NCBI RefSeq assembly: GCF_003065605.1 | Contig: NZ_CP026952.1 | Span: 2,046,001-2,110,000 of the forward strand | Direction: 5' to 3' | DNA length: 64,000 nucleotides | Origin: Aeromicrobium chenweiae | GTDB lineage: Bacteria; Actinomycetota; Actinomycetes; Propionibacteriales; Nocardioidaceae | Shown: positions 15,826 to 24,424 of the stretch, in pieces | Layout: every line of letters starts with the position of its first letter | How positions within the stretch are numbered: position 1 is the stretch's first letter | Notes under the pieces: generated by a model | The model's database searches: none | Told to the model about the DNA's origin: nothing | The model's input: only the letters and a program-made list of their open reading frames with translations | Translations under genes and position numbers: made by a program

Positions 15826-15854
15826 AACTTACACGGCTCGTTGTCACCGGTCAA
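15826..15854 (-). promoter_or_regulatory. rrn operon promoter
   Basis: Minus strand -35 TTGACC (15849-15854) and -10 TAAGTT (15826-15831) with 17-base spacing. It would start the transcript about 225 bases before 16S. The whole 15598-16095 stretch has no gene; between this promoter and the tyrS stop at 16096 further rrn promoters may exist, but I could not place them with confidence. Confidence 0.6.
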
Positions 15855-16095
15855 ACCGGGTCGGTCACCATGTTGCTCTGCGTTCTCAGCGATCCGTTCC
15901 CTGGAGCCAGTGAAGGCGCCGTGCCGTTGATCGTTTCGGTTGAGCTGGCTGGAAGCTCACAAGTGACTGGCGTTTCGGCCTGTCCGCTTGCTGCGCTGTC
16001 CAACAAGAAGAACATTACGGGGGTCCTTCCCCGTCCGTCAAATCGTCGTCACGTGGGCGATGCCACAGTCGGCGAGACCGCTGGAATGACGCGGT

Positions 16096-17355
16096 TCAGC
16101 TGATTCGGACGCCTGAGACGGACCGTTTGCCTTTGCGAATCACGGCCCACGTGCTGTAGAGGAGCAGGTCCCCCTCGAGCACCTGATCGGGGTCGGAAGC
16201 GCGCACGTTGTTGACGTACGCACCGCCGTCGGCGACGGCGCGCCTGGCGGCGGACTTGCTGTCGGTGAGACCCGACGCCACGAGGGCGTCCACGATCGTC
16301 GGTCGGTCGGCAGCACTGAGCTCGGCGGCGCCGGCTTCTCGCAACGCCGCGGCGAGCGTCTGCTCGGGCAGGTCGGTGAGCTCTCCCCTGCCGAAGAGTG
16401 CCCCCGCCGCGAGCTCAGCCGCAGCAGCCTCGTCCGCCCCGTGGACCAGCGTCGTGACCTCGGCAGCCAGTCGACGCTGCGCGAGCCGCAGGCCGGGCTT
16501 CTCGGCGTGCTCGGCCTCCAGCGCCGCGATCTCCTCCAGCGGGAGGAAGGTGAACTGGCGCAGGTACTCGGCCACCTTCGAGTCCTCTGCCTGGATCCAC
16601 GACTGGTAGAAGGCGTACGGACTGGTGAGCTCGGGATCCAGCCAGACGGTGCCGGACTCGGTCTTGCCGAACTTCGTCCCGTCCGCCTTGGTGATCAGGG
16701 GTGTGGCCAGGGCGTGCACCTTGTGGGCGTCCGCTCGACGGATGAGCTCGACGCCGGCGGTGATGTTGCCCCACTGGTCGCTGCCCCCGGTCTGCAGGAC
16801 GCACCCGTGGCGCCGGTGGAGCTCCAGGTAGTCCATGGACTGCAGCAGGACGTAGCTGAACTCGGTGTAGCTGATGCCCGACTCGAGGCGGCTGCTGACG
16901 ACGTCACGGGCGAGCATCCGGTTGACCGGGAAGTGCTTGCCGATGTCGCGCAGGAAGTCGATCGTGCTCAGTCCCGCGGTCCAGTCGAGGTTGTTGACCA
17001 GCGCGGCCCCGGTGGGGCCGTCGACGTCGACGAATCGCGACACCTGCGACGCGATGCGGTCCACCCACTCGGCGACGGTCTCCTTGGTGTTCATGATCCG
17101 CTCCCCCGCCTCCTTGGGGTCACCGATCAGCCCGGTGGACCCACCCACCAGGAGCAGCGGCCGGTGCCCGGCGAGCTGCAGCCGGCGTGCCGTGAGGATC
17201 TGCAGGAGGTTGCCGATGTGCAGGCTGGGCGCCGTCGGGTCGAACCCCACGTAGTAGGTGATCGGCCCCGCTGACAGCTCCGCGCGCAGGGCATCGCGGT
17301 CCGTCGAGTGCGCGATCAGTCCGCGCGCGTCGAGGTCGTCCAGAACGTGTGTCAC
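16096..17355 (-). CDS. tyrS: Tyrosyl-tRNA synthetase
   Basis: 419 aa. Class I aminoacyl-tRNA synthetase charging tRNA-Tyr. The HIGH motif appears as PSLHIGN near residue 45, tyrosine binding as GGSDQWGNI, and KMSKS as KFGKT, the usual variant in this branch. A C-terminal S4 domain (about 350-419) binds tRNA. The start is GTG at 17355 with GAAAGG seven bases upstream. A possible TACAGT -10 lies about 45 bases upstream. No T-box leader. The rRNA operon follows in the same direction. Confidence 0.97.
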   Translation of the reverse strand: MTHVLDDLDARGLIAHSTDRDALRAELSAGPITYYVGFDPTAPSLHIGNLLQILTARRLQLAGHRPLLLVGGSTGLIGDPKEAGERIMNTKETVAEWVDRIASQVSRFVDVDGPTGAALVNNLDWTAGLSTIDFLRDIGKHFPVNRMLARDVVSSRLESGISYTEFSYVLLQSMDYLELHRRHGCVLQTGGSDQWGNITAGVELIRRADAHKVHALATPLITKADGTKFGKTESGTVWLDPELTSPYAFYQSWIQAEDSKVAEYLRQFTFLPLEEIAALEAEHAEKPGLRLAQRRLAAEVTTLVHGADEAAAAELAAGALFGRGELTDLPEQTLAAALREAGAAELSAADRPTIVDALVASGLTDSKSAARRAVADGGAYVNNVRASDPDQVLEGDLLLYSTWAVIRKGKRSVSGVRIS

Positions 17356-17424
17356 AAGGGTGCCTTTCGGGGGGTTTGGTCGATCACGGCGACTGTATCG
17401 TGGTGACCGTCGGCTCCCCCGCGG

Positions 17425-17811
17425 CTACGGCTTGACGGCGACGACGGGCACCGAGGCGTCCAGCAGGATCTGCTGAGCCACGCTGCCCATGAGGATCTTG
17501 CCGACCGGGCTGCGGCGCCGGATGCCCATCACGACTGCCGACGCGCCGCACTGCTCGGCCTCGAACAGCACGGCATCGGCGACGTTCTCGCCCACCGACT
17601 GACGGATCTCGTACTCCACGCCCTGCGAGCGCAGCTGCTCCTCCAGGGACTGGACGTGGTTGCCACGCGCGAAACCGGTGTCGAGTCGCGGCTCCGTCCG
17701 ACCGATGTTGATCAGCACGATCTTCTCGCCGGACGTCTTGCTCTGTGCGACGGCCCAGTCGAGGGCAGCGCGCCCGAACTCGTCGGGGCGGTAGGCGACT
17801 GCAATTGTCAT
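17425..17811 (-). CDS. Universal stress protein (UspA domain), copy 1
   Basis: 128 aa, a single Usp domain. The C-terminal ATP-loop region reads VMGIRRRSPVGKILMGSVAQ, close to the G-x2-G-x9-G(S/T) consensus but without its second Gly, so nucleotide binding is likely rather than certain. It is paralogous to the gene at 18643-19053: both start with a beta strand then PDEFG(R/H)AAL and share PVGK(I/L)L(M/L)GSVAQ. Divergent from the DsbA gene with a 74-base shared upstream region. Role unknown, probably stress or redox related. Confidence 0.88.
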   Translation of the reverse strand: MTIAVAYRPDEFGRAALDWAVAQSKTSGEKIVLINIGRTEPRLDTGFARGNHVQSLEEQLRSQGVEYEIRQSVGENVADAVLFEAEQCGASAVVMGIRRRSPVGKILMGSVAQQILLDASVPVVAVKP

Positions 17812-17885
17812 GACATGAAACTACCCCGCGGAGCGGTCCCGGCGGAAGTGGAATACCGGGACTGCGCACGGACGTTGATGCCGGC

Positions 17886-18536
17886 GTGAGTGAGACAGTG
17901 AAGGTCGACATCTGGTCAGACATCGCATGCCCGTGGTGCTTCATCGGCAAGCGGCGGTTCGAGACGGCCGCGGCGGAGTTCGCGGCGTCGGGCGGCACGC
18001 TGGAGGTGGAGCTGCACTCGTTCGAGCTGGCCCCGGACACCCCCGTGGACTTCGATGGGAGCGAGGTCGACTTCCTCGTCACCCACAAGGGCATGGGCGC
18101 CGCGCAGGTCGAGCAGATGCTCGACCAGATGAGCCGTCTCGCCACGACCGAGGGCCTGGCGTACGACTTCGACGCCCTGCAGCACACCAACACGGTCAAG
18201 GCCCACGAGCTGCTGCACTTCGCCAAGGCCAAGGGCCGCCAGCTGGAGATGAGCGAGCGGCTGTTCCGCGCGTACTTCGAGGAAGGCCGCCACGTCGGTC
18301 GTATCGACGACCTGGCCGACCTCGCAGCTGAGATCGGGCTGGACCGTGACGAGGCCGTCGCGGCCCTCACGAGCGGGGAGTTCCTGCCGGCGGTGGACGC
18401 CGACAAGGCGCAGGCCGTCGCGTACGGCATCACCGGCGTCCCGTTCTTCGTGATCGACGGACGCCTTGGCGTCTCCGGCGCCCAGGACCCGTCCGTGCTC
18501 GTCGAGGTGCTGCAGAAGGCCGCGGCAGGCGAATGA
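17886..18536 (+). CDS. FrnE-type DsbA family oxidoreductase
   Basis: 216 aa thioredoxin-fold protein with active site CPWC at Cys15-Cys18 (SDIACPWCFIGKRRF), a large helical insert, and the cis-Pro loop GITGVPFFVIDGR near the C-terminus. There is no signal peptide, so it acts in the cytoplasm, as FrnE proteins do. The start is GTG with no clear Shine-Dalgarno. The stop overlaps a 37-codon gene (18533-18646) by ATGA; that peptide carries the CX4C motif that some FrnE proteins have in a C-terminal tail, so the two may work as one redox unit. Confidence 0.88.
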   Translation: MSETVKVDIWSDIACPWCFIGKRRFETAAAEFAASGGTLEVELHSFELAPDTPVDFDGSEVDFLVTHKGMGAAQVEQMLDQMSRLATTEGLAYDFDALQHTNTVKAHELLHFAKAKGRQLEMSERLFRAYFEEGRHVGRIDDLADLAAEIGLDRDEAVAALTSGEFLPAVDADKAQAVAYGITGVPFFVIDGRLGVSGAQDPSVLVEVLQKAAAGE

Positions 18537-18646
18537 CGTCCGGACCCCTCGAGATCGTCGGCGACGAGGACGCGCCCGTCTGCGTCGACGGCGTGTGCGC
18601 TGTGCCCGGCGCTGAGGACGACGCCCCGGACGAGGCCGACGCCTAG
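18533..18646 (+). CDS. 37-aa acidic CX4C peptide overlapping the FrnE gene
   Basis: A 37-codon gene, far below usual gene-calling limits. The ATG sits in the FrnE stop (ATGA), in the -1 frame. The peptide is acidic (12 Asp/Glu) with two Cys in CVDGVC (residues 17-22). Deinococcus FrnE has a similar second Cys pair in a C-terminal extension, and some actinobacterial FrnE proteins appear to end in a short Cys-x-x-x-x-Cys tail (from memory). So this is either a separately translated, coupled partner, a frameshift product, or the result of a one-base indel. Its TAG shares CTAG with the opposing stress protein stop. Confidence 0.5.
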   Translation: MTSGPLEIVGDEDAPVCVDGVCAVPGAEDDAPDEADA

Positions 18647-19053
18647 TCCAGCAGGTCCTCCGCACCGTCGGGCTTGACCGCCAGCACGGGGCAGGCCGCG
18701 TCGAGGATGAGTCGTTGGGCGACGCTGCCGAGCAGCAGCTTGCCGACCGGGGTGCGCGGCCGGATGCCCACGACGATGAGCGACGCGCCCGTCTCCTCGG
18801 CCGCCTCCAGCACCGCCCCGGCGATGTCGGGCACCACGTCGTGACGCACCTCGGTGTCCACCTCGAGACGTCCGAGCGCGGCGTCCAGCCGCGCGATGTC
18901 CTCATCGCGGGCGAACATCCGGTCGACGTACGCGTCGCCCTTCGTCGGGTTGACGACGACGAGCCGCTCGGAGCGCCGGCTGGCCTCCGTGGCGCCGTAG
19001 GACAGCGCTGCGTGGCCGAACTCGTCGGGGCTGAACATCACGACGACACTCAT
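18643..19053 (-). CDS. Universal stress protein (UspA domain), copy 2
   Basis: 136 aa, a single Usp domain with ATP-loop [20 protein letters not shown], paralogous to the gene at 17425-17811. The ATG overlaps the tctA stop by ATGA, so it is the last gene of the tctC-tctB-tctA operon and should be made with the transporter. Convergent with the FrnE micro-gene, sharing the CTAG at 18643-18646 for both stop codons. A stress protein attached to a carboxylate transporter suggests sensing of energy or nucleotide status (inference). Confidence 0.88.
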   Translation of the reverse strand: MSVVVMFSPDEFGHAALSYGATEASRRSERLVVVNPTKGDAYVDRMFARDEDIARLDAALGRLEVDTEVRHDVVPDIAGAVLEAAEETGASLIVVGIRPRTPVGKLLLGSVAQRLILDAACPVLAVKPDGAEDLLD

Positions 19054-20573
19054 GCGGACACCTCGTCCTTCGTGGTGGGCTCGTCCTGGTCAGGCCGGTC
19101 CTTGGCGGGCCGGAGCCCGTCGACGACGATGTAGACCAGCGCGAGGGCGATGATCACGTAGACGATCACCGCGACCGGCTCGCTCCACAGGGTGCTGACG
19201 TCACCCGAGGAGATCTGCAGCGACGTCGTGAGCTGCTCCTCGAGCTTGGGCCCGAGGATCACCCCGATGATGAGCGGCAGCACGGGCAGGCCGAACCGTC
19301 GCATCGCCAGGCCGAGCAGGCCGATGACGAGCAGGATCGCCAGGTCGAACGGCTGGAAGCTCACGCTGTACGCACCCAGCGAGGCGAAGAACAGGATGCC
19401 CGCGTACAGGTAGGGCCGCGGGATCTGCAGCAGCTTGGCCCACAGCGGCGCGAGCGGCAGGTTGAGCAGGAGCAGCAGGGTGTTGCCGATGAACAGGCTC
19501 GCGAGCAGGGCCCACACCAGCTCCGGCTCGGTGTCGAACAGCTGCGGACCCGTCTCGATGCCGTAGCTCTGGATCGCGAGCAGCATGATCGCGGCCGTCG
19601 CCGTGGTCGGCAGGCCGATCGCGAGCAGCGGGACCAGCGTGCCGGCGGCCGAGGCGTTGTTCGCGGCCTCGGGCCCCGCGACGCCCTCGATCGCGCCCTT
19701 GCCGAACTCCTCGGGGTGCTTGGAGAGCTTGCGCTCGGTGACGTACGACAGGAACGTCGGGATCTCCGCGCCGCCGGCGGGCAGGGCGCCGAACGGGAAG
19801 CCGAACGCGGTGCCCCGCAGCCAGGGCTTCCAGGAGCGTCCCCAGTCGTCGCGGCTCATCCAGGGCTGGCCGACCGGGATGATGTCGAGCGGCCGGCGCC
19901 GCAGGTGCGCGGCGACCCACAGGGCCTCGCCGATCGCGAAGATCGCGACCGCCACCACGACGATGTCGATGCCGTCCGCGAGCAGCGGGCTGCCGAACGT
20001 GAGCCGGGACTGACCGGTCTGGCCGCCCACGAGACCGATCGCGAGCCCCAGGAACAGGGCGATGAAGCCGCGGAGGCGGGAGCTGCCCAGCACCGCCGTG
20101 ACGGCGAAGAGCGCCAGCAGGATCAGCGCGAAGTTCGAAGGGTTGCCGAGCTTGACGACCTGCCCCGCGACCGAGGGTGCGAACAGCACCAGCAGCAGCG
20201 TGCCGATCGTGCCGGCGATGAACGAGCCGATCGCGGCGGTCGCGAGGGCCTGGGCGGCCCGGCCCTTCTTGGCCATCTTGTTGCCCTCGATCGCGGTCAC
20301 GACCGAGGACGACTCCCCCGGCGTGTTGAGCAGGATCGACGTCGTCGAGCCGCCGTACATGCCGCCGTAGTAGATGCCCGCGAACATGATCAGCGCGCTG
20401 TCCGGCCCGACGCTGTACGTGATCGGCAGGAGCAGGGCCAGCGTCATCGCGGGGCCGATGCCCGGCAGGACGCCCACGGCGGTGCCCAGGAACACGCCCA
20501 GGACCGCGTAGAACAGGTTCTCCAGCGTCAGTGCGGACTGGAAGCCCTCCAGCAGCAGGTCGAGCGAGCCCAT
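19050..20573 (-). CDS. tctA: Tripartite tricarboxylate transporter, large membrane subunit TctA
   Basis: 507 aa, about 11-12 membrane helices. Contains the TctA signature around [20 protein letters not shown] with NTPGE, and in the second half the related repeat [10 protein letters not shown]…[12 protein letters not shown]. It forms the channel of a secondary TTT uptake system for citrate-like di/tricarboxylates or aromatic acids. The ATG at 20573 overlaps the tctB stop (TGATG), and the stop overlaps the stress protein start. Substrate cannot be read from sequence; the citrate-type kinase next door supports a carboxylate. Confidence 0.93.
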   Translation of the reverse strand: MGSLDLLLEGFQSALTLENLFYAVLGVFLGTAVGVLPGIGPAMTLALLLPITYSVGPDSALIMFAGIYYGGMYGGSTTSILLNTPGESSSVVTAIEGNKMAKKGRAAQALATAAIGSFIAGTIGTLLLVLFAPSVAGQVVKLGNPSNFALILLALFAVTAVLGSSRLRGFIALFLGLAIGLVGGQTGQSRLTFGSPLLADGIDIVVVAVAIFAIGEALWVAAHLRRRPLDIIPVGQPWMSRDDWGRSWKPWLRGTAFGFPFGALPAGGAEIPTFLSYVTERKLSKHPEEFGKGAIEGVAGPEAANNASAAGTLVPLLAIGLPTTATAAIMLLAIQSYGIETGPQLFDTEPELVWALLASLFIGNTLLLLLNLPLAPLWAKLLQIPRPYLYAGILFFASLGAYSVSFQPFDLAILLVIGLLGLAMRRFGLPVLPLIIGVILGPKLEEQLTTSLQISSGDVSTLWSEPVAVIVYVIIALALVYIVVDGLRPAKDRPDQDEPTTKDEVSA

Positions 20574-21091
20574 CAGAGGATCCCGTCCAGGACGCCGGGC
20601 GGGATCGCGAGACCCAGACCCGAGTAGAAGCCGTACCAGGAGCCGACCGACAACGCGACACCCACGGCCACGTCGCGGATCACCGTCCGGCTGCCGAGCA
20701 CCCACGCGGTCCCGACGAACAGGATCGCTCCGGTGATCGCCCAGCCGAGCCAGTCGACGAGCAGGATGTTGGCCGCGAACACCACGACCAGCTTCGCGAC
20801 GGTCACCCAGTCGCTCGGCTGCGTCAGGTCGATGTCCTCGCCCTCCTCGGCCTCCGGCACGTCTCCGCGCGCCGTGGCCACCGCGAGCAGCACCGCCAGG
20901 ACCAGCAGCACCGCGCCCACGACGTACGGGAAGGCGTACGGCTGGACCGGCTGGTCCGCGAAGCCGTCCTGAAGGGTGGTCGCGTCGTAGACCACGTACG
21001 CGCCGACGATCCCGAGGAACGCCGCGAGTCCGTACTGCGCCTTGTCGACGACCGTCGTGCCCCGCTCTGCGGGCTTGTCGATCACGCTCAT
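20573..21091 (-). CDS. tctB: Tripartite tricarboxylate transporter, small membrane subunit TctB
   Basis: 172 aa with four predicted membrane helices (around 20-40, 55-75, 105-125 and 130-165) and an acidic cytoplasmic loop ([13 protein letters not shown]) between the second and third. It is the usual small partner of TctA. The start [11 protein letters not shown] at 21091 overlaps the tctC stop by ATGA, and the stop overlaps tctA by TGATG. Confidence 0.9.
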   Translation of the reverse strand: MSVIDKPAERGTTVVDKAQYGLAAFLGIVGAYVVYDATTLQDGFADQPVQPYAFPYVVGAVLLVLAVLLAVATARGDVPEAEEGEDIDLTQPSDWVTVAKLVVVFAANILLVDWLGWAITGAILFVGTAWVLGSRTVIRDVAVGVALSVGSWYGFYSGLGLAIPPGVLDGIL

Positions 21092-22080
21092 GTCAGTCCC
21101 AGCTCCTTCAGCGTCGTCTCGACGCGCTTGTCCTGCTCCTCGAGGAAGGTCTCGAAATCCTCGCCCGTCGCGAACGAGTCGATCCAGCCGTTGCGCTTCA
21201 CGGCGTCCTTCCACCCCTGGCTCTCGTGCATCTCGGTGAACATCTCGACCAGACGCTCGCGCGACTCGTCGGAGATGCCGGGCGGGGCGAGGATCCCCCG
21301 CCAGTTCGCGAACGTCATGTCGACGCCGGACTCCTTGAGCGTCGGCGCGTCGACGTTGTCGAGCCTCTCGGCGCCTGACACCGCCAGCACCCGCAGCGAC
21401 CCGTCCTTGAGCTGTCCCTCGAACTCGCTGGGCCCGGACGTGCCGACGTCGATCTTCTTGCCCAGCAGCGCGCTCGTGAGCGGTCCTCCCCCGTCGTAGA
21501 CGATGTACTTGACCTGCTTGGGGTCGATGCCGACCGTCTTGGCCATCTGCATCGGGAACAGGTGGTCGGGCCCGCCGGGCGACGAGCCGCCGCCGATCGT
21601 GACGCTCCCTGGGTCGGCCTTCCAGGCCTTGACGAGGTCCTGCACGTTCTTGAACCGCGAGTCCTTGGGCACGATCAGCGCCTCCTGGTCCTCGATGAGC
21701 CGGGCGATGGGCGTCGCGTCGGAGACCCGCGCGTTCGACTCGTTCGTGTACGTCGCGCCCACGACGCCGAGCCCCATCGACATCACGAGGTCGTCGACCC
21801 CCTTCTCGTTCAGCAGGCGCTGCATCGCGACGGTGCCGCCGGCGCCGATCACGTTGGTGACCTCGAACCGGCCCGACAGGTCGGCGTCCTCGAGCACGCG
21901 GGCGGCCGCTCGTCCCGTCAGGTCGTACCCGCCGCCGGGGCTGTTGGGGATGTACATGCTGAGCCGGCGGTTGGCCTCGCCGTCACCGCCGCGCGTGACC
22001 CCGCACGCGGAGAGCGTCAGCGCGACGACGAGGGTCAGGGCGAGCGCCCCGGCCCGGTGGGTGCGCCTGGTCGACGTCAT
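21088..22080 (-). CDS. tctC: Tripartite tricarboxylate transporter, substrate-binding lipoprotein TctC
   Basis: 330 aa. The N-terminal signal (residues 1-26) ends in lipobox LSAC, so the protein is lipid-anchored on the outer membrane face, as expected in a Gram-positive. The mature part is a Bug/TctC fold: [19 protein letters not shown] at the start and [28 protein letters not shown] in the ligand loops. The start ATG at 22080 has a perfect AGGAGG four bases upstream. First gene of tctC-tctB-tctA-usp, divergent from the sensor kinase over an 82-base region where the regulator should bind. Confidence 0.92.
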   Translation of the reverse strand: MTSTRRTHRAGALALTLVVALTLSACGVTRGGDGEANRRLSMYIPNSPGGGYDLTGRAAARVLEDADLSGRFEVTNVIGAGGTVAMQRLLNEKGVDDLVMSMGLGVVGATYTNESNARVSDATPIARLIEDQEALIVPKDSRFKNVQDLVKAWKADPGSVTIGGGSSPGGPDHLFPMQMAKTVGIDPKQVKYIVYDGGGPLTSALLGKKIDVGTSGPSEFEGQLKDGSLRVLAVSGAERLDNVDAPTLKESGVDMTFANWRGILAPPGISDESRERLVEMFTEMHESQGWKDAVKRNGWIDSFATGEDFETFLEEQDKRVETTLKELGLT

Positions 22081-22162
22081 GGAACCTCCTGTGGTCGAAC
22101 CCGAGCATGACGGCAGGGTGTGTCGTGGGTCACCATTGCGGAGACAAAGGAGGTTGTGGACA

Positions 22163-23749
22163 TTGTGGTCACCGAGGCGGAGACGCCTGACGCTCGCCGG
22201 CCAGTTCCTGGTCCTGCAGCTGGTCGTGGTCGCGCTCGTCCTCGCGATCGTGGGTGCGATCTCCCTGCACCAGTCGACCGCGTCGTTCGCCGCGGACCGT
22301 GGGACGCAGATGCGCTCGGTCGCGGAGTACCTCGCCAACACCGCCGTCGTCCGCGACCGGGTGACCGGTCCCGACGCCGCCACCAGCCTTGCCCCGGCCA
22401 TCGACCGGGCGGTGAGCCTGTCGGGCGCCACGGACATCGCGATCGCCGACCCGCGCGGCCGCATCCTGTCCTCGTCGGACCCGCGGCTCGTGGGCACACG
22501 GGCCGCGCTCGGCGAGTCTGACGTGCGAGCGGGCCGCGGCTGGGTCGGTGACATCGACACCCGGGGGCGCCGGTACGTCGCGGGGCACGCGCCGATCATC
22601 GACGACAGCGGCACCGTGGTCGGCCTCGCGATCGCGGAGCAACGCTACCCGACGATCTGGGCACGGCTGACCGACGCGGCCGGTGACCTCGTGCTGTACC
22701 TGGGCGTGGGCGCACTGCTGGGTGTCGCCGGCTCGTGGCTCGTGTCCCGGACGGTGAAGCGGCGCACCCGGGGCCTCGAGCCGCACGAGTTCGCGACGCT
22801 CGCGGACCACCGGGAGGCCCTCCTGCACAGCATCCGCGAAGGGGTCGTCGCCGTCGGCACCGACGGCCGGGTCACGATGGTCAACGACGGCGCGCGCGAG
22901 CTGCTCGGCCTGCGCGAGGACCCGATCGGACGCCGCGTCGACGAGCTGGGGCTGCCCGACCAGGTCGCGTCGGTCCTCGTCGGTGGCAATGAGACCCAGG
23001 ACGTCGTGCTGCTCGTCGGCGACCGCGTCGTGGTGTGCAACCAGCGGTCCGCCTCGAGCCGCGGGGAGGGCATCGGTACGGTCACCACCATGCGCGACCG
23101 TACCGAGCTCGTCTCGATGCAGGGCCAGCTCAGCTCGAACCTGTCCATCACCGACACGTTGCGGGCGCAGACGCACGAGTTCGCGAACCAGCTGCACACG
23201 ATCTCCGGGCTCGTGCAGCTGCGCGAGTACGACGAGGTGACCTCGCTGGTCGGGACGCTGACCCGGCGCCGCGCCGAGATCAGCGACGCCGTCACGCGCC
23301 GCATCGCCGACCGCGCCGTGGCCGCGCTGCTCATCGCCAAGTCCAGCGGTGCCGCCGAGGCCGGCGTGGAGCTCAGCCTGGCGCCGACCTCGGACCTGCC
23401 GACCCTGCCGGCCGCCGTCTCCGCGGACCTGACGACCATCATCGGCAACCTCGTGGACAACGCGGTCGACGCCGCCAAGACCGGTGCGGACCCGTCGGTG
23501 CACGTCGAGCTGCACGTCGATGCCGGCGAGGTGGTCCTGGAGGTGCGGGACTCCGGCCCCGGCGTGCCCGACGACATGGTCGATGCGATCTTCATCCGCG
23601 GATTCACGACCAAGCCCGAGGTCCCCGGCGGTCGGGGCATCGGGCTGCCGCTGGTCCGGCTGATCTGCTCCCAGCGGGGCGGCTCCGTCACGGTCGTTCC
23701 GGGCGCCGGCGCCACGTTCCGGGTCCGGCTGCCGATGGAGGTCGCATGA
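22163..23749 (+). CDS. CitA/DcuS-type sensor histidine kinase
   Basis: 528 aa. Membrane helix about 11-32, periplasmic sensing domain about 33-165, second helix about 172-192, PAS domain about 215-310, a DHp helix with phospho-acceptor His in AQTHEFANQLHTISG, and a HATPase domain with N-box NLVDNAVDAA and G-boxes RDSGPGVPDD and GGRGIGLPLV. This layout is that of carboxylate sensors CitA/DcuS. The start is TTG at 22163 with AAAGGAGG nine bases upstream; the longer open frame is antisense to tctC. Overlaps the regulator gene by ATGA. Likely detects the carboxylate imported by TctABC. Confidence 0.92.
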   Translation: MWSPRRRRLTLAGQFLVLQLVVVALVLAIVGAISLHQSTASFAADRGTQMRSVAEYLANTAVVRDRVTGPDAATSLAPAIDRAVSLSGATDIAIADPRGRILSSSDPRLVGTRAALGESDVRAGRGWVGDIDTRGRRYVAGHAPIIDDSGTVVGLAIAEQRYPTIWARLTDAAGDLVLYLGVGALLGVAGSWLVSRTVKRRTRGLEPHEFATLADHREALLHSIREGVVAVGTDGRVTMVNDGARELLGLREDPIGRRVDELGLPDQVASVLVGGNETQDVVLLVGDRVVVCNQRSASSRGEGIGTVTTMRDRTELVSMQGQLSSNLSITDTLRAQTHEFANQLHTISGLVQLREYDEVTSLVGTLTRRRAEISDAVTRRIADRAVAALLIAKSSGAAEAGVELSLAPTSDLPTLPAAVSADLTTIIGNLVDNAVDAAKTGADPSVHVELHVDAGEVVLEVRDSGPGVPDDMVDAIFIRGFTTKPEVPGGRGIGLPLVRLICSQRGGSVTVVPGAGATFRVRLPMEVA

Positions 23750-24411
23750 TCGACGTGCTGGTCGTCGACGACGACTTCATGGTGGCCGGCATCCACGCGC
23801 GCTTCGTCGAGCGCATTCCGGGCTTCGTCGTGGCGGGGACCGCGCGGACCGGCGCCGAGGCGCTGCAGATGTGCGCCGACCTCGCCCCCGGGCTCCTGCT
23901 CCTCGACGTCCACCTGCCCGACATGAGTGGGCTCGACGTGCTGCAGGCGCTGCGGTCGTCCGGCAGCACGGTCGGCGTCGTCATGGTCACCGCAGAGCGG
24001 GACGCGGAGGCGGTCAGCGCGGCCCTGCACGGCGGGGCGATGCAGTACCTCGTCAAGCCGTTCGAGTTCGACGACTTCGCCGCCCGCATGCAGCGCGTCC
24101 ACGAGGCGCTCACCACGCTCGCGCACGGCGCCCCGGACCAGGCGGCGATCGACCGGGCGTTCGGCGGGCACACCGCGGCCGCCACGTCGTTGCCCAAGGG
24201 GCTCAGCCCGGAGTCCGCCCGGCTCGTCGAGAAGGCCCTCACCGAGGTCCCCGAGCTGTCGGCCGCGGACTGCGGGGAGCGGGTCGGGCTCTCGCGGGTC
24301 AGCGCACGCCGCTACCTCGAGCACTTCGTGGACCGGGGCCTCGCGACGGTCCGGCTCAACTACGGCAACGCGGGACGTCCCGAGCGCCGCTACCGCTCCA
24401 CCCGGCAGTAG
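23746..24411 (+). CDS. CitB/DcuR-type response regulator
   Basis: 221 aa. The receiver domain (1-120) has acidic pocket VVDDD, phospho-Asp in LLLDVHLPD, Thr in MVTAERD and Lys in YLVKPFEF. A linker precedes a C-terminal helix-turn-helix (LSAADCGERVGLSRVSARRYLEHFV) of the CitB type. It starts inside the kinase stop (ATGA). Its most likely target is the 82-base gap between tctC and the kinase, giving substrate-induced uptake. Ends 13 bases from the convergent mpg stop. Confidence 0.92.
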   Translation: MIDVLVVDDDFMVAGIHARFVERIPGFVVAGTARTGAEALQMCADLAPGLLLLDVHLPDMSGLDVLQALRSSGSTVGVVMVTAERDAEAVSAALHGGAMQYLVKPFEFDDFAARMQRVHEALTTLAHGAPDQAAIDRAFGGHTAAATSLPKGLSPESARLVEKALTEVPELSAADCGERVGLSRVSARRYLEHFVDRGLATVRLNYGNAGRPERRYRSTRQ

Positions 24412-24424
24412 CCGGTCGGCTCCG

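Noticed and set aside
17356..17424. T-box leader before tyrS
   Set aside because: 69 bases is too short and no T-box consensus (TGGNACC) is present; the same applies to pheS.
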